A stretch of 64,000 bases of DNA from Albidovulum inexpectatum. Its GTDB lineage: Bacteria; Pseudomonadota; Alphaproteobacteria; Rhodobacterales; Rhodobacteraceae. Each line of letters opens with the position of its first letter. The stretch's first letter is position 1. The stretch lies in NCBI RefSeq assembly GCF_002927635.1, contig NZ_PRDS01000003.1, positions 186,001 to 250,000 of the forward strand, read 5' to 3'. This document shows positions 56,762-64,000 of the stretch, one piece after another. The notes beneath the pieces were generated by a model. The model searched no databases, was not told the origin of the DNA, and was given only the letters and a program-made list of their open reading frames with translations. A program made the translations under genes and the position numbers.

Positions 56762-57958
56762 ATGAGCAAGGCCGAGACGAAGGCTCGGACCGATATCGGC
56801 GTGCCTGGCGCGCCGGGCGGGGACGTGAAGTCTGCGTTCGAGGGGTTTCTGAAGGAATTCAGGGGCTTTCGTGACGAAGTGAAAACCAGGTTGCAACAAC
56901 AGGAAGAGCGACTGACCATGCTGGATCGCAAATCTATCGTCGCCGGGCGCCCGGCGCTGGCCACCCACGCCGATGTCGAGGCGCCGCATCGCAAGGCCTT
57001 TGCCGCCTATCTGCGCAGCGGCGACGATGACGGGCTGCGTGGCCTGGCCATCGAGGGCAAGGCGATGAACACGCAGGTGGCGGCCGAGGGCGGATTCCTG
57101 GTCGATCCCGAGACGACCGATCGGATCCGTGGGGTGCTGCGTTCGTCCAGTTCGCTGCGGCGGGTGGCGCGCGTCGTCACCGTGGAATCGGGCAGCTTTG
57201 ACGTTCTGGTGGATCACAGCGAGATGGGATCGGGCTGGGCCACCGAAACTGCGGGGCTGAGCGAGACGACGACGCCGCAGATCGACCGCATCTCGATCCC
57301 GCTGCACGAGCTGGCCGCGATGCCGAAGGCGAGCCAGCGGTTGCTGGATGACACGGCCTTTGACGTCGAGGGGTGGCTGGCCGAGCGGATTGCCGACAAG
57401 TTTGCCCGTGCCGAGGCGCAGGCCTTCATCAGCGGCGACGGGATCGACAAGCCCAAGGGATTCCTGAGCCATACGGCGGTGGACAACAATGCCTGGACCT
57501 GGGGCACGCTGGGCTATGTGCCGACGGGCGCCGCGGGTGACTTTGCCGCGACCAATGCGTCGGATGCGATCATCGACCTGGTCTATGCGCTGGGCGCGGA
57601 GTATCGCGCGAACGCGACCTTCGTCATGAACTCGAAGACCGCGGGCGCGGTGCGCAAGATGAAGGATGCCGATGGCCGCTTCCTGTGGACGGACGGTCTG
57701 GCCGCCGGCGAGCCGGCGCGTCTGATGGGCTATCCGGTGCTGATTGCCGAAGACATGCCGGATATCGCGCCGGATGCCTTTGCCATCGCATTTGGCGACT
57801 TCAAGGCGGGCTATACGATCGCCGAGCGTCCCGACATGCGCGTCCTGCGCGATCCCTTCAGCGCCAAGCCGCATGTGCTGTTCTATGCGTCGAAGCGCGT
57901 GGGCGGTGATGTCAGCGACTTTGCCGCGATCAAGCTTCTGAAATTCGCCGTCTCGTAA
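56762..57958 (+). CDS. GTA g5, major capsid protein
   Basis: A 398-residue HK97-fold capsid protein. The first about 80 residues are charged and partly coiled-coil (KSAFEGFLKEFRGFRDEVKT), likely the scaffolding part removed by g4. The core has NTQVAAEGGFLVDPETTDRI, and the E-loop and spine segments with ETAGLSETTTPQIDRISIPL. The C-terminus is IKLLKFAVS. The start at 56762 follows GAGGTGAAGG. It is followed by a hairpin and a 160-base gap, the longest in the cluster. It should be the most abundant particle protein. Confidence 0.93.
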   Translation: MSKAETKARTDIGVPGAPGGDVKSAFEGFLKEFRGFRDEVKTRLQQQEERLTMLDRKSIVAGRPALATHADVEAPHRKAFAAYLRSGDDDGLRGLAIEGKAMNTQVAAEGGFLVDPETTDRIRGVLRSSSSLRRVARVVTVESGSFDVLVDHSEMGSGWATETAGLSETTTPQIDRISIPLHELAAMPKASQRLLDDTAFDVEGWLAERIADKFARAEAQAFISGDGIDKPKGFLSHTAVDNNAWTWGTLGYVPTGAAGDFAATNASDAIIDLVYALGAEYRANATFVMNSKTAGAVRKMKDADGRFLWTDGLAAGEPARLMGYPVLIAEDMPDIAPDAFAIAFGDFKAGYTIAERPDMRVLRDPFSAKPHVLFYASKRVGGDVSDFAAIKLLKFAVS

Positions 57959-57977
57959 GGGGCGCGGATCGGTCGGG

Positions 57978-58009
57978 CAGGGCCCGGCTGCCGGGCGCGG
58001 GCCCTGTTT
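57978..58009 (+). terminator. Hairpin after the GTA capsid gene
   Basis: CAGGGCCCG at 57978-57986 and its complement at 57998-58006, with an 11-base loop and a short TTT tail, form a hairpin 19 bases after the capsid stop, inside the operon. It may limit read-through or protect the upstream mRNA. Confidence 0.5.
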
Positions 58010-58118
58010 GCCCGTCGTGTCGTCCAGCTTGACCATCTCTCTCCGTCCGAGCGGTGCGGGGGGTGGGTCCGCGTCCGGGATTGTTTCTGCGTTGGGGCGG
58101 ATTTCGGGAGGATTTCCC

Positions 58119-58715
58119 ATGATGCTGAGCGAAGTCGCGCCGGTGGCGCAGTCTGCATTGCCCGTTGCGGCCTTCAGGGATCACCTGCGGCTGGGATCGG
58201 GTTTCGCCGATGACGGGGTGCAGGACGCGCTGGCCGAGAGCTATTTGCGGGCCGCCATCGCGGCGATCGAGGCGCGGACCGGAAAGGCGCTGATCGAACG
58301 GGAATTCGTTCTGGAGCTGGAGCGGTGGCGCTGGCCGGATGTGCAGGCGTTGCCGGTTGCGCCGGCTGTGAGCGTGCGTTCGGTGACGATGCTGGATCGC
58401 GAAGGCGTCGCCAGCCTGGTCGATCCATCGGCATACCGGCTGGTGCGGGATGTGCAGCGGTCGCGGATCGTCGCCGTTGGAAGCCTGCTGCCCGTGGTGC
58501 CGGATGGCGGGCGTGTCGAGATCGTCTTTTCCGCCGGATTTGGACCGGGATGGGCCGATGTGCCGGCGGATCTTGCGCAGGCGGTGTTCCTGCTGGCGGC
58601 GGCGTATCACGAGAACCGGCATGAGACCGGTACAGTCCGCGGCCTGCCCGCAGGTGTTCTGGCGCTGATCGAGCGGTGGCGGACGGTGCGGGTTCTGGGC
58701 GGAGGCGCGGCATGA
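58119..58715 (+). CDS. GTA g6, head-tail connector protein
   Basis: A 198-residue protein of the phiE125 gp8/adaptor type. It begins MMLSEVAPVAQSALPVAAFR; the middle has YLRAAIAAIEARTGKALIER and a run of short strands, and the end reads VFLLAAAYHENRHETGTVRG. It sits at the portal in RcGTA. The start at 58119 follows CGGGAGGA. An alternative, longer frame starts at 58008 and is not family-like. The stop overlaps the next gene by four bases. Confidence 0.85.
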   Translation: MMLSEVAPVAQSALPVAAFRDHLRLGSGFADDGVQDALAESYLRAAIAAIEARTGKALIEREFVLELERWRWPDVQALPVAPAVSVRSVTMLDREGVASLVDPSAYRLVRDVQRSRIVAVGSLLPVVPDGGRVEIVFSAGFGPGWADVPADLAQAVFLLAAAYHENRHETGTVRGLPAGVLALIERWRTVRVLGGGAA

Positions 58716-59050
58716 ATGCGCCTGTCCTGAACCGGCGCCTGGTGCTGGAGGAGGCGCAGCGGGTCGCCGATGGCGCGGGGGGCTACGGCACGGTCTGGGC
58801 CGGTCTTGGTGTCCTGTGGGGTGAGATCCGCCCCGGCGGCGGCAGCGAGCGTGAGGGCGAGGGTGTGACATTGTCGCGCGCCCGGTACCGGATCGTCGTG
58901 CGGGCCGCACCGCCGGGGGCGCCGTCGAGGCCTCGGCCCGATCAGCGTCTGCGAGAGGGCGCGCGGGTTTTTCGCATAACGGCGGTGACCGAGCTGGATC
59001 GGCACGCGCGCTATCTGGTCTGTCATGCCGAGGAGGAGGTCGTCGCATGA
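58712..59050 (+). CDS. GTA g7, head-tail adaptor protein
   Basis: A 112-residue protein of the SPP1 gp16-like head-closure family: MNAPVLNRRLVLEEAQRVAD, VWAGLGVLWGEIRPGGGSER, and FRITAVTELDRHARYLVCHA near the end. It links the connector to the tail. It overlaps both g6 and g8 by four bases, so translation is coupled. Confidence 0.85.
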   Translation: MNAPVLNRRLVLEEAQRVADGAGGYGTVWAGLGVLWGEIRPGGGSEREGEGVTLSRARYRIVVRAAPPGAPSRPRPDQRLREGARVFRITAVTELDRHARYLVCHAEEEVVA

Positions 59051-59454
59051 GCTATGGCGGCGGAACTGCCCTGCAGGGGGCGGTGTATCAGCGACTGGTG
59101 ACGGACCCGGCGGTCGCGGACCTGGTGGGATCGGCGGTCCATGACGCGGCTCCGGCGGACTTTTCGGGCGGCACCTATGTCACGCTTGGTCCCGAGTCGG
59201 TTCGCGATGCCTCGGACGTGACGGGGCGGGGGGCGTGGCACGATTTCGTCGTGTCTGTCGTCAGTGACGAGGCGGGGTTTCAGACCGCCAAGGACGTCGC
59301 GGCCGCGGTGACGGATGCGTTGACGGGGCAGGAGCTGGCGTTGGCGCGCGGCCGTGTGGTGGGGTTGTGGTTCCTGTCCGCCCAGGCGCGACGAGTCGAG
59401 AAGGCCGGGAAACGGCGTATCGACCTGACCTTTCGCGCGCGCATCGAGCTGTGA
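59047..59454 (+). CDS. GTA g8, DUF3168 tail-completion protein
   Basis: A 135-residue protein with the DUF3168 pattern: GGGTALQGAVYQRLVTDPAV, YVTLGPESVRDASDVTGRGA, HDFVVSVVSDEAGFQTAKDV. DUF3168 proteins are tail-completion or head-tail joining factors in tailed phages. It overlaps g7 by four bases and ends 57 bases before the tail tube gene. Confidence 0.85.
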   Translation: MSYGGGTALQGAVYQRLVTDPAVADLVGSAVHDAAPADFSGGTYVTLGPESVRDASDVTGRGAWHDFVVSVVSDEAGFQTAKDVAAAVTDALTGQELALARGRVVGLWFLSAQARRVEKAGKRRIDLTFRARIEL

Positions 59455-59511
59455 TTTGGGGCGTCGGCCATCGGGCCGGTGCCGGAAGCGGAAACTTTTG
59501 GAGAGCGACAG

Positions 59512-59925
59512 ATGGCTGCCCAGAATGGCAAGGATCTACTCATCAAGCTCGACCTGACTGGGGGCGGGCAATTCACCACGATCGCGGGCCTGCGGGCGAC
59601 GCGGATCAGTTTCAATGCGGAGACGGTCGATGTGACCTCGCTGGAAAGCCAGGGCGGGTGGCGCGAGCTTCTGGGTGGCGCGGGGGTGCGGTCGGCCACG
59701 GTTTCGGGTTCGGGCGTGTTCGTCGATGCGGCAACGGATGATCGCGCGCGGCAGATCTTCTTTGCCGGGTCGGTTGAGCGGTTCCAGGTGATCATTCCCG
59801 ATTTCGGCATCGTCGAGGGGCCGTTTCAGATTACCGCGATCGAGTATGCGGGCAGCTATAACGGCGAGGCGACCTATGAGCTGACGCTGGCATCGGCCGG
59901 CGTGCTGAACTTCACGGCGATCTGA
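59512..59925 (+). CDS. GTA g9, major tail protein
   Basis: A 137-residue tail-tube subunit of the TIGR02126 type. It starts MAAQNGKDLLIKLDLTGGGQ, with FTTIAGLRATRISFNAETVD, VTSLESQGGWRELLGGAGVR and a C-terminal strand GEATYELTLASAGVLNFTAI. The ATG at 59512 has GGAGAG close by. It overlaps g10 at one base (TGATG). Confidence 0.88.
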   Translation: MAAQNGKDLLIKLDLTGGGQFTTIAGLRATRISFNAETVDVTSLESQGGWRELLGGAGVRSATVSGSGVFVDAATDDRARQIFFAGSVERFQVIIPDFGIVEGPFQITAIEYAGSYNGEATYELTLASAGVLNFTAI

Positions 59926-60245
59926 TGGCAAATCCGTGGGCTGGTGAGGTGGAGATCCGCCTGGATGGCGAGCCGCATGTGGCGAAGTTGACCCTGGGGG
60001 CGTTGGCAGAGCTGGAGGCGGGATTGGGCGCGTCGAGCCTGGTTGAGCTGGTCGAGCGGTTCGAGACGGGGCGGTTTTCTTCGCGCGATGTGCTGATGGT
60101 GATCGTGGCGGGTCTGCGGGGCGGTGGCTGGAAGGGGCGCGCCGAGGATCTGATGTCGGTCGAGATCGGGGCGGGCCCCGTGGAGGCAGCTCGGCTGGCG
60201 GCGGTCCTTCTGGCCCGGGCCTTTGCGTTGCCGGAGGCGGAATGA
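59925..60245 (+). CDS. GTA g10, tail assembly chaperone-like protein
   Basis: A 106-residue protein, MANPWAGEVEIRLDGEPHVA, with KLTLGALAELEAGLGASSLV and ARLAAVLLARAFALPEAE, the gene transfer agent family (Phage_TAC_11). It should help tail-tube assembly around the tape measure protein. The next small gene overlaps it by four bases. Confidence 0.85.
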   Translation: MANPWAGEVEIRLDGEPHVAKLTLGALAELEAGLGASSLVELVERFETGRFSSRDVLMVIVAGLRGGGWKGRAEDLMSVEIGAGPVEAARLAAVLLARAFALPEAE

Positions 60246-60445
60246 GCGGGTTCGACTGGCCGGGATTGCTGAGGCTGGCGTTGGGGCGGCTGGGGTTGCA
60301 GCCCGAGGCTTTCTGGCGGCTGACCCCGGCAGAGTTCGTTCTGATGCTGGGTGAGCCGACGGTAGCGCGGCCCCTGGATCGCAGTCGGCTGGAGGAGTTG
60401 GCGCGGCTGTGGCCCGACAGGCCCGGGCAGGCGGAAGGAGAGTGA
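60242..60445 (+). CDS. GTA g10.1, phage tail assembly chaperone, short
   Basis: A 67-residue protein reading MSGFDWPGLLRLALGRLGLQ, PEAFWRLTPAEFVLMLGEPT, the TAC_6-like/DUF2376 pattern. In RcGTA this short gene follows g10, and both are thought to chaperone the tail. The stop lies two bases before the g11 start. Confidence 0.85.
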   Translation: MSGFDWPGLLRLALGRLGLQPEAFWRLTPAEFVLMLGEPTVARPLDRSRLEELARLWPDRPGQAEGE

Positions 60446-60447
60446 AA

Positions 60448-61122
60448 ATGGCGCTGAGCGAGGACACATCGGACGGCCTTGTGGGGTTGGCCGGGCAGGC
60501 GGCGTTGCTGGAGGCAAATCTTGGCGGCGCGCGGACGATGATGGCGGCCTTTGACGCGGAATTGGGCCGGATTCGGGAAAGCATGGTCTTTGCCGGGCGC
60601 GAGGTGAATGCGTTGTCGAAGAGCTTTTCGGGGGCTTTGCGGCGTGCGTTCGACGGGGTCATCCTGGATGGAATGAAATTGTCGGATGCCCTGAAGGGCC
60701 TGGCCGAGAGCATGGCGAATTCCGTTTACGCGACGGCGATGCGGCCGGTGCAGGATGCCGTTGGCGGCGCGATCGCGCAGGGCATGAACGGATTGTTGAG
60801 CGGGGTCTTTCCCTTTGCGGCGGGCGGAGCCTTTTCGCAGGGGCGGGTGATGCCCTTTGCGCGCGGCGGGGTCGTGACGCAGCCCACCTACTTTCCGATG
60901 CGCGGCGGCACCGGGCTGATGGGAGAGGCGGGGGCCGAGGCGATCATGCCGCTGGCGCGTGGGGCGGATGGCCGTCTGGGCGTGCAAGTGTCGGGCGGCG
61001 GGCGGCCGGTGAACGTGGTGATGAATGTCTCGACCCCGGATGTCGAGGGCTTTGCCAGGTCGCGCAGCCAGATCGCGGCGCAGATGAGCCGCGCCTTGAT
61101 GCGGGGCAGCAGGAATCGCTGA
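60448..61122 (+). CDS. GTA g11, tail tape measure protein
   Basis: A 224-residue protein, short like the tail tape measure of RcGTA. Its first half is helical (VGLAGQAALLEANLGGARTM, SKSFSGALRRAFDGVILDGM), and the second is glycine-rich with GGAFSQGRVMPFARGGVVTQ and PTYFPMRGGTGLMGEAGAEA, the C-terminal motif of lambda-type tape measure proteins. The short length predicts a short tail. The ATG at 60448 follows AAGGAGAG. Confidence 0.87.
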   Translation: MALSEDTSDGLVGLAGQAALLEANLGGARTMMAAFDAELGRIRESMVFAGREVNALSKSFSGALRRAFDGVILDGMKLSDALKGLAESMANSVYATAMRPVQDAVGGAIAQGMNGLLSGVFPFAAGGAFSQGRVMPFARGGVVTQPTYFPMRGGTGLMGEAGAEAIMPLARGADGRLGVQVSGGGRPVNVVMNVSTPDVEGFARSRSQIAAQMSRALMRGSRNR

Positions 61123-61132
61123 GGGAGGTCCG

Positions 61133-61765
61133 ATGACGTTTCACGAGGTGCGGTTTCCCGCCAATCTGAGCTTTGGTTCGGTCGGTGGGCCGGAGCGGCG
61201 CACGGAGATCGTGCAGCTGACCAATGGTCACGAGGAGCGCAACACGCCCTGGGCGCAGTCGCGGAGGCGATACGATGCGGGCGTGTCGCTGCGCAGTCTG
61301 GATGACATCGGCGAGCTGATCGCCTTTTTCGAGGCGCGCAAGGGGCAGTTGTATGGGTTCCGGTGGAAGGATTGGGCTGATTACAAGTCGTGCCCGGCCT
61401 CGGCCGAGCCGACATTCGAGGACCAGCTGATCGGTATCGGCGACGGGGTGCGGCGTGAATTCCAGCTGGTCAAGACCTATCGGTCGGGTCTGGCCGAGGA
61501 GGTGCGCGTGATCCGCAAGCCGGTGGACGGGACCGTTCGGGTGGGGCTGCAAGGCGACGAGTTGCAGGAGGGCGTTCACTTCACTGTGGATGTAACCACC
61601 GGGATCGTTGCCTTTGAAAGTGCGCCCGGCGTGGGCGCGCGCGTGACCGCGGGGTTCGAGTTCGACGTGCCGGTGCGCTTTGACACCGACCGGATCCAGG
61701 TGTCGGTCGCGTCCTTTCAGGCGGGGGACGTGCCACAGGTGCCGGTGGTGGAGGTGCGGCTGTGA
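61133..61765 (+). CDS. GTA g12, DUF2460 (distal tail) protein
   Basis: A 210-residue protein of the TIGR02217/DUF2460 family: MTFHEVRFPANLSFGSVGGP, YDAGVSLRSLDDIGELIAFF, EARKGQLYGFRWKDWADYKS. In RcGTA it forms the distal tail ring. It lies 10 bases after g11 and overlaps g13 by four bases. Confidence 0.9.
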   Translation: MTFHEVRFPANLSFGSVGGPERRTEIVQLTNGHEERNTPWAQSRRRYDAGVSLRSLDDIGELIAFFEARKGQLYGFRWKDWADYKSCPASAEPTFEDQLIGIGDGVRREFQLVKTYRSGLAEEVRVIRKPVDGTVRVGLQGDELQEGVHFTVDVTTGIVAFESAPGVGARVTAGFEFDVPVRFDTDRIQVSVASFQAGDVPQVPVVEVRL

Positions 61766-62649
61766 GCGGGGCAGAGGGGCTGAAGGCGCATCTGGCGCAG
61801 GGTGTGACGAGCGTGGCGCGTGCGGTTGCGATCCGGCGGCATGACGGCGTGGAGCTGGGCTTTACCGACCACGACCGGGATCTTGAATTCGAGGGAATCC
61901 TGTTCCGGGCGAATACGGGCATGAGCGCGCGTGCCATCCAGCAGGCGACGGGCCTGTCGGTGGACAATACCGAGGCCTTTGGGGCGCTGTCGTCGGAGGC
62001 GATTTCGGAGCGGGATATCCTGGCCGGGCGCTATGACGGGGCAGAGGTGCGCGGCTGGCTGGTGAACTGGGCCGATGTGTCGATGCGTGTGTTGCAGTTC
62101 CGCGGAACGCTTGGCGAGGTCGTGCGCTCGGGTGGGGCGTTCAGCGCCGAGTTGCGTGGGCTGAGCGAGGCGCTCAACCGTGAGCAGGGGCGGATCTATC
62201 ACGCCGAATGCTCGGCCGTTCTGGGCGATGGGCGATGCGGTGTGGATCTGAGCGCGTCCGGATATTCCGAGGAGCGCCCGGTCGAGGTGGTCGAGGATGG
62301 GCGGCTGTTCCGCTTTGCGGCGTTTTCGGCCCATGCCGACAGGTGGTTCGAGAAGGGCAGGCTGCGGGTTCTGTCCGGGCCTGCCCGGGGGCTGGTCGGG
62401 GTGGTGAAGAACGACAGGCTGACGGGTGATGGCAGCAGGGTGGTCGAGTTGTGGCAATCCTTGCGGGTCCACCCCGTTGCGGGGGACCTGGTTCGCATCG
62501 AGGCAGGATGCGATCGGCGTCTGGAAACCTGCCGGTTGAAGTTCGGCAATCTGCGCAATTTCCGGGGCTTCCCGCATATTCCGGGCGAGGACTGGCTGAT
62601 GTCCTATCCGGTTCGTGGAGGCGCCAATGACGGGGGGGCGTTGCGATGA
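61762..62649 (+). CDS. GTA g13, DUF2163/BR0599 hub protein
   Basis: A 295-residue protein of the phage BR0599/DUF2163 family: SGAEGLKAHLAQGVTSVARA, with DVSMRVLQFRGTLGEVVRSG and the region IYHAECSAVLGDGRCGVDLS. Clustered cysteines (in AECSAVLGDGRCG and AGCDRRLETCRL) are typical and in RcGTA coordinate an iron-sulfur cluster in the baseplate. It overlaps g12 and g14 by four bases each. Confidence 0.9.
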   Translation: MSGAEGLKAHLAQGVTSVARAVAIRRHDGVELGFTDHDRDLEFEGILFRANTGMSARAIQQATGLSVDNTEAFGALSSEAISERDILAGRYDGAEVRGWLVNWADVSMRVLQFRGTLGEVVRSGGAFSAELRGLSEALNREQGRIYHAECSAVLGDGRCGVDLSASGYSEERPVEVVEDGRLFRFAAFSAHADRWFEKGRLRVLSGPARGLVGVVKNDRLTGDGSRVVELWQSLRVHPVAGDLVRIEAGCDRRLETCRLKFGNLRNFRGFPHIPGEDWLMSYPVRGGANDGGALR

Positions 62650-63086
62650 GCATGGACCGGGGCGCGCGCGTGGTGGAGATCGCGCGGGCGTGGATCGGCA
62701 CGCCCTATCGGCATCAGGCATCGGCGCGCGGGGCGGGGACGGATTGCCTGGGCCTTGTGCGCGGTGTGTGGCGCGAGTTGAACGGCAAAGAACCCGAGCC
62801 GGTGCCGGCCTATACGATGGATTGGTCGGAGCCCGCCGGCGAGGAGCGGCTGTGGGAGGCTGCGTCGCGTCACCTGCGGGAATGTGCCGTGAGTGAGCCC
62901 TGGCGCGTTGGTCAGGTTCTGCTGTTTCGCATGCGATCGGGCGCGGTGGCCAAGCATCTGGGCATCCTGTCGGAGAGTGGTGCGGAGGCGCGCTTTGTCC
63001 ATGCCTATTCGGGGCATGGCGTGATCGAGAGCCCGTTGTCGGCGCCGTGGCGGCGCCGGGTGGCGGTGAGGTTCGAATTTCCCTGA
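62646..63086 (+). CDS. GTA g14, NlpC/P60-type cell-wall peptidase
   Basis: A 146-residue NlpC/P60 cysteine peptidase, likely opening the recipient cell wall. Landmarks are YRHQASARGAGTDCLGLVRG, with the catalytic cysteine near residue 34, and AKHLGILSESGAEARFVHAY with the catalytic histidine. It overlaps g13 by four bases and lies 12 bases before g15. Confidence 0.9.
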   Translation: MSMDRGARVVEIARAWIGTPYRHQASARGAGTDCLGLVRGVWRELNGKEPEPVPAYTMDWSEPAGEERLWEAASRHLRECAVSEPWRVGQVLLFRMRSGAVAKHLGILSESGAEARFVHAYSGHGVIESPLSAPWRRRVAVRFEFP

Positions 63087-63098
63087 GGGAGGGTCGGC

Positions 63099-64000
63099 AT
63101 GGCGACCATTTTGCTGTCGGCCGCGGGCGCCGCGGTCGGGGCGGGCTTTGGCGGCTCGGTCCTTGGCCTGTCGGGGGCGGTGATCGGGCGTGCGATTGGC
63201 GCGACCCTGGGCCGGGCGATCGATCAGCGGTTGCTGGGAGCGGGTTCGGAAAGTGTCGAGACGGGACGGGTCGATCGTTTTCGTCTGACGGGAGCGAGCG
63301 AGGGTGCGGCCGTTGGCCAGGTCTGGGGCCGAATGCGCGTCGGCGGCCAGGTGATCTGGGCGTCGCGCTTCAAGGAACATGTGACGAAGAGCGGTGGCGG
63401 GAAGGGTGTGCCTTCGCAGCCCAGCGTGAAGGAATATTCCTATACCGTGTCGCTGGCCGTTGCGTTGTGTGAAGGAGAGATCGCGCGTGTTGGGCGAATC
63501 TGGGCAGACGGCGTCGAGATATCGCCCGAGGACGTGGTCATGCGCGTCTATACCGGCGGCGAGGAACAGCTGCCCGACCCATTGATCGAGGCGATCGAGG
63601 GTGAGGGCAATGTGCCGGCCTATCGGGGCACGGCCTATGTCGTGTTCGAGGATCTGGAGCTGGGGCAGTTTGGCAATCGGGTTCCCCAGTTCAGCTTTGA
63701 AGTGGTGAGACGCGCGCAGGGCGATCTGGCCGAGGCCGTGGGGGCGGTTTCGGACCTGGTCCGCGGAGTCGCGCTGATCCCCGGTACGGGGGAATATTCG
63801 TTGGCGACGACTCCGGTCCATTATTCCAAGGGATTGGGTCAGAACGTGTCGGCCAACGTCAACAGTCCGGGATCCGAAACGGATCTGACCGTTTCCTTGC
63901 GGGCATTGGACGAGGAATTGCCGAACTGCGGGTCGGTTTCCCTGGTCGTGTCGTGGTTTGGGGACGACTTGCGTTGTGGCCAGTGCAGCCTGAAGCCCAA
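63099..64000 (+). CDS. GTA g15, host-specificity (tail fibre/megatron) protein, N-terminal part
   Basis: The first about 300 residues of the large tail-tip protein, whose reading frame is open to the window edge. The start MATILLSAAGAAVGAGFGGS follows GAGGGAGGG. After a hydrophobic glycine-rich segment comes YSYTVSLAVALCEGEIARVG and RIWADGVEISPEDVVMRVYT, the GTA TIM-barrel-like/phage host-specificity J-type N-terminus. The full protein in RcGTA is over 1,200 residues; its remaining part lies outside the window. Confidence 0.9.
   Translation, partial: MATILLSAAGAAVGAGFGGSVLGLSGAVIGRAIGATLGRAIDQRLLGAGSESVETGRVDRFRLTGASEGAAVGQVWGRMRVGGQVIWASRFKEHVTKSGGGKGVPSQPSVKEYSYTVSLAVALCEGEIARVGRIWADGVEISPEDVVMRVYTGGEEQLPDPLIEAIEGEGNVPAYRGTAYVVFEDLELGQFGNRVPQFSFEVVRRAQGDLAEAVGAVSDLVRGVALIPGTGEYSLATTPVHYSKGLGQNVSANVNSPGSETDLTVSLRALDEELPNCGSVSLVVSWFGDDLRCGQCSLKP

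Larger units (their letters stand above)
53067..64000 (+). mobile_element. Rhodobacter-type gene transfer agent structural cluster (incomplete at window end)
   Basis: Seventeen head-to-tail genes in the canonical RcGTA order run from the small terminase to the host-specificity protein. They have many four-base overlaps and no integrase, excision, repressor, replication or lysis gene. A GTA packages random host DNA in small particles and is inherited as part of the chromosome. All frames here are open. The cluster continues past the window, where only the rest of g15 is expected from RcGTA. No attachment-site repeats were seen at the left end. Confidence 0.92.

Noticed and set aside
53067-64000. 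Ordinary prophage
   Set aside because: No integrase, repressor, replication or lysis genes and no flanking repeats at the left end; gene order is that of a gene transfer agent.

Overview
The window is chromosomal DNA from a GC-rich alphaproteobacterium of the order Rhodobacterales, most likely Paracoccus or a close relative. This rests on gene content and protein character, not on a database search. The pointers are the nifR3/dusB-ntrB-ntrC-ntrY-ntrX operon, a fused ispDF, CckA, a psd-pssA-pmtA phospholipid cluster, the DUF6456/DUF6477 pair, a LexA box of the GAAC-N7-GAAC type before recA, and a Rhodobacter-type gene transfer agent (GTA) cluster. Genes are tightly packed. No stretch over 300 bases lacks a gene; the largest gap is about 275 bases, between ssb and the PepSY gene. 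I saw no rRNA, tRNA, CRISPR array or insertion sequence.

Layout. 1-6.5 kb: the 5' end of a DMT-type transporter, a TehA/SLAC1-type carrier, guaB, an RsmB-like RNA methyltransferase and cckA, which has a full CtrA-type box before it. 6.7-13.4 kb: a sulfotransferase, recA with promoter and SOS box, alaS, a DUF1330 protein and a non-pyrrolysine MttB homologue. 13.5-24.7 kb: DUF6477 and DUF6456 genes around nested inverted repeats, lipA, a porin-like protein, two c-type cytochromes, a LysR regulator, hpt, a RatA/COQ10 protein, amtB and the run ispDF-pgpA-pncC. 24.9-32.2 kb: dusB-ntrBC-ntrYX. 32.3-45.5 kb: gatB, pepN, malate synthase G, a class-I amidotransferase, ssb, a PepSY / cytochrome b / membrane LuxR operon, a lytic transglycosylase and the phosphatidylethanolamine/phosphatidylcholine genes. 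45.6-52.9 kb: rpsF-rpsR-rplI, then fabD, fabG, acpP, a membrane PilZ protein, fabF and mltG.

53.1-64.0 kb is the start of a GTA structural cluster in canonical order: small and large terminase, portal, small membrane protein, prohead protease, major capsid, connector and adaptor proteins, tail proteins, tape measure, baseplate/hub proteins, NlpC/P60 peptidase and the start of the host-specificity protein, which the window edge cuts. All frames are open, so the visible part looks functional. There is no integrase, repressor or replication gene, which argues against an ordinary prophage.

The most unusual signal is the GTA leader. A near-consensus sigma70 promoter (TTGACT-N17-TATACG) is overlapped by repeats of a CGAACGGT motif. 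About 20 bases past the likely transcription start lies a strong intrinsic terminator with a GCGA tetraloop, before gene g1. This layout suggests attenuation or antitermination control of GTA production, or a short RNA of about 55 nt. The same window holds cckA and recA, whose products control GTA production or GTA-mediated recombination in Rhodobacter. A second candidate for an undescribed system is the three-gene unit PepSY protein / b-type cytochrome / membrane-anchored LuxR-type regulator at 41.2-42.7 kb.
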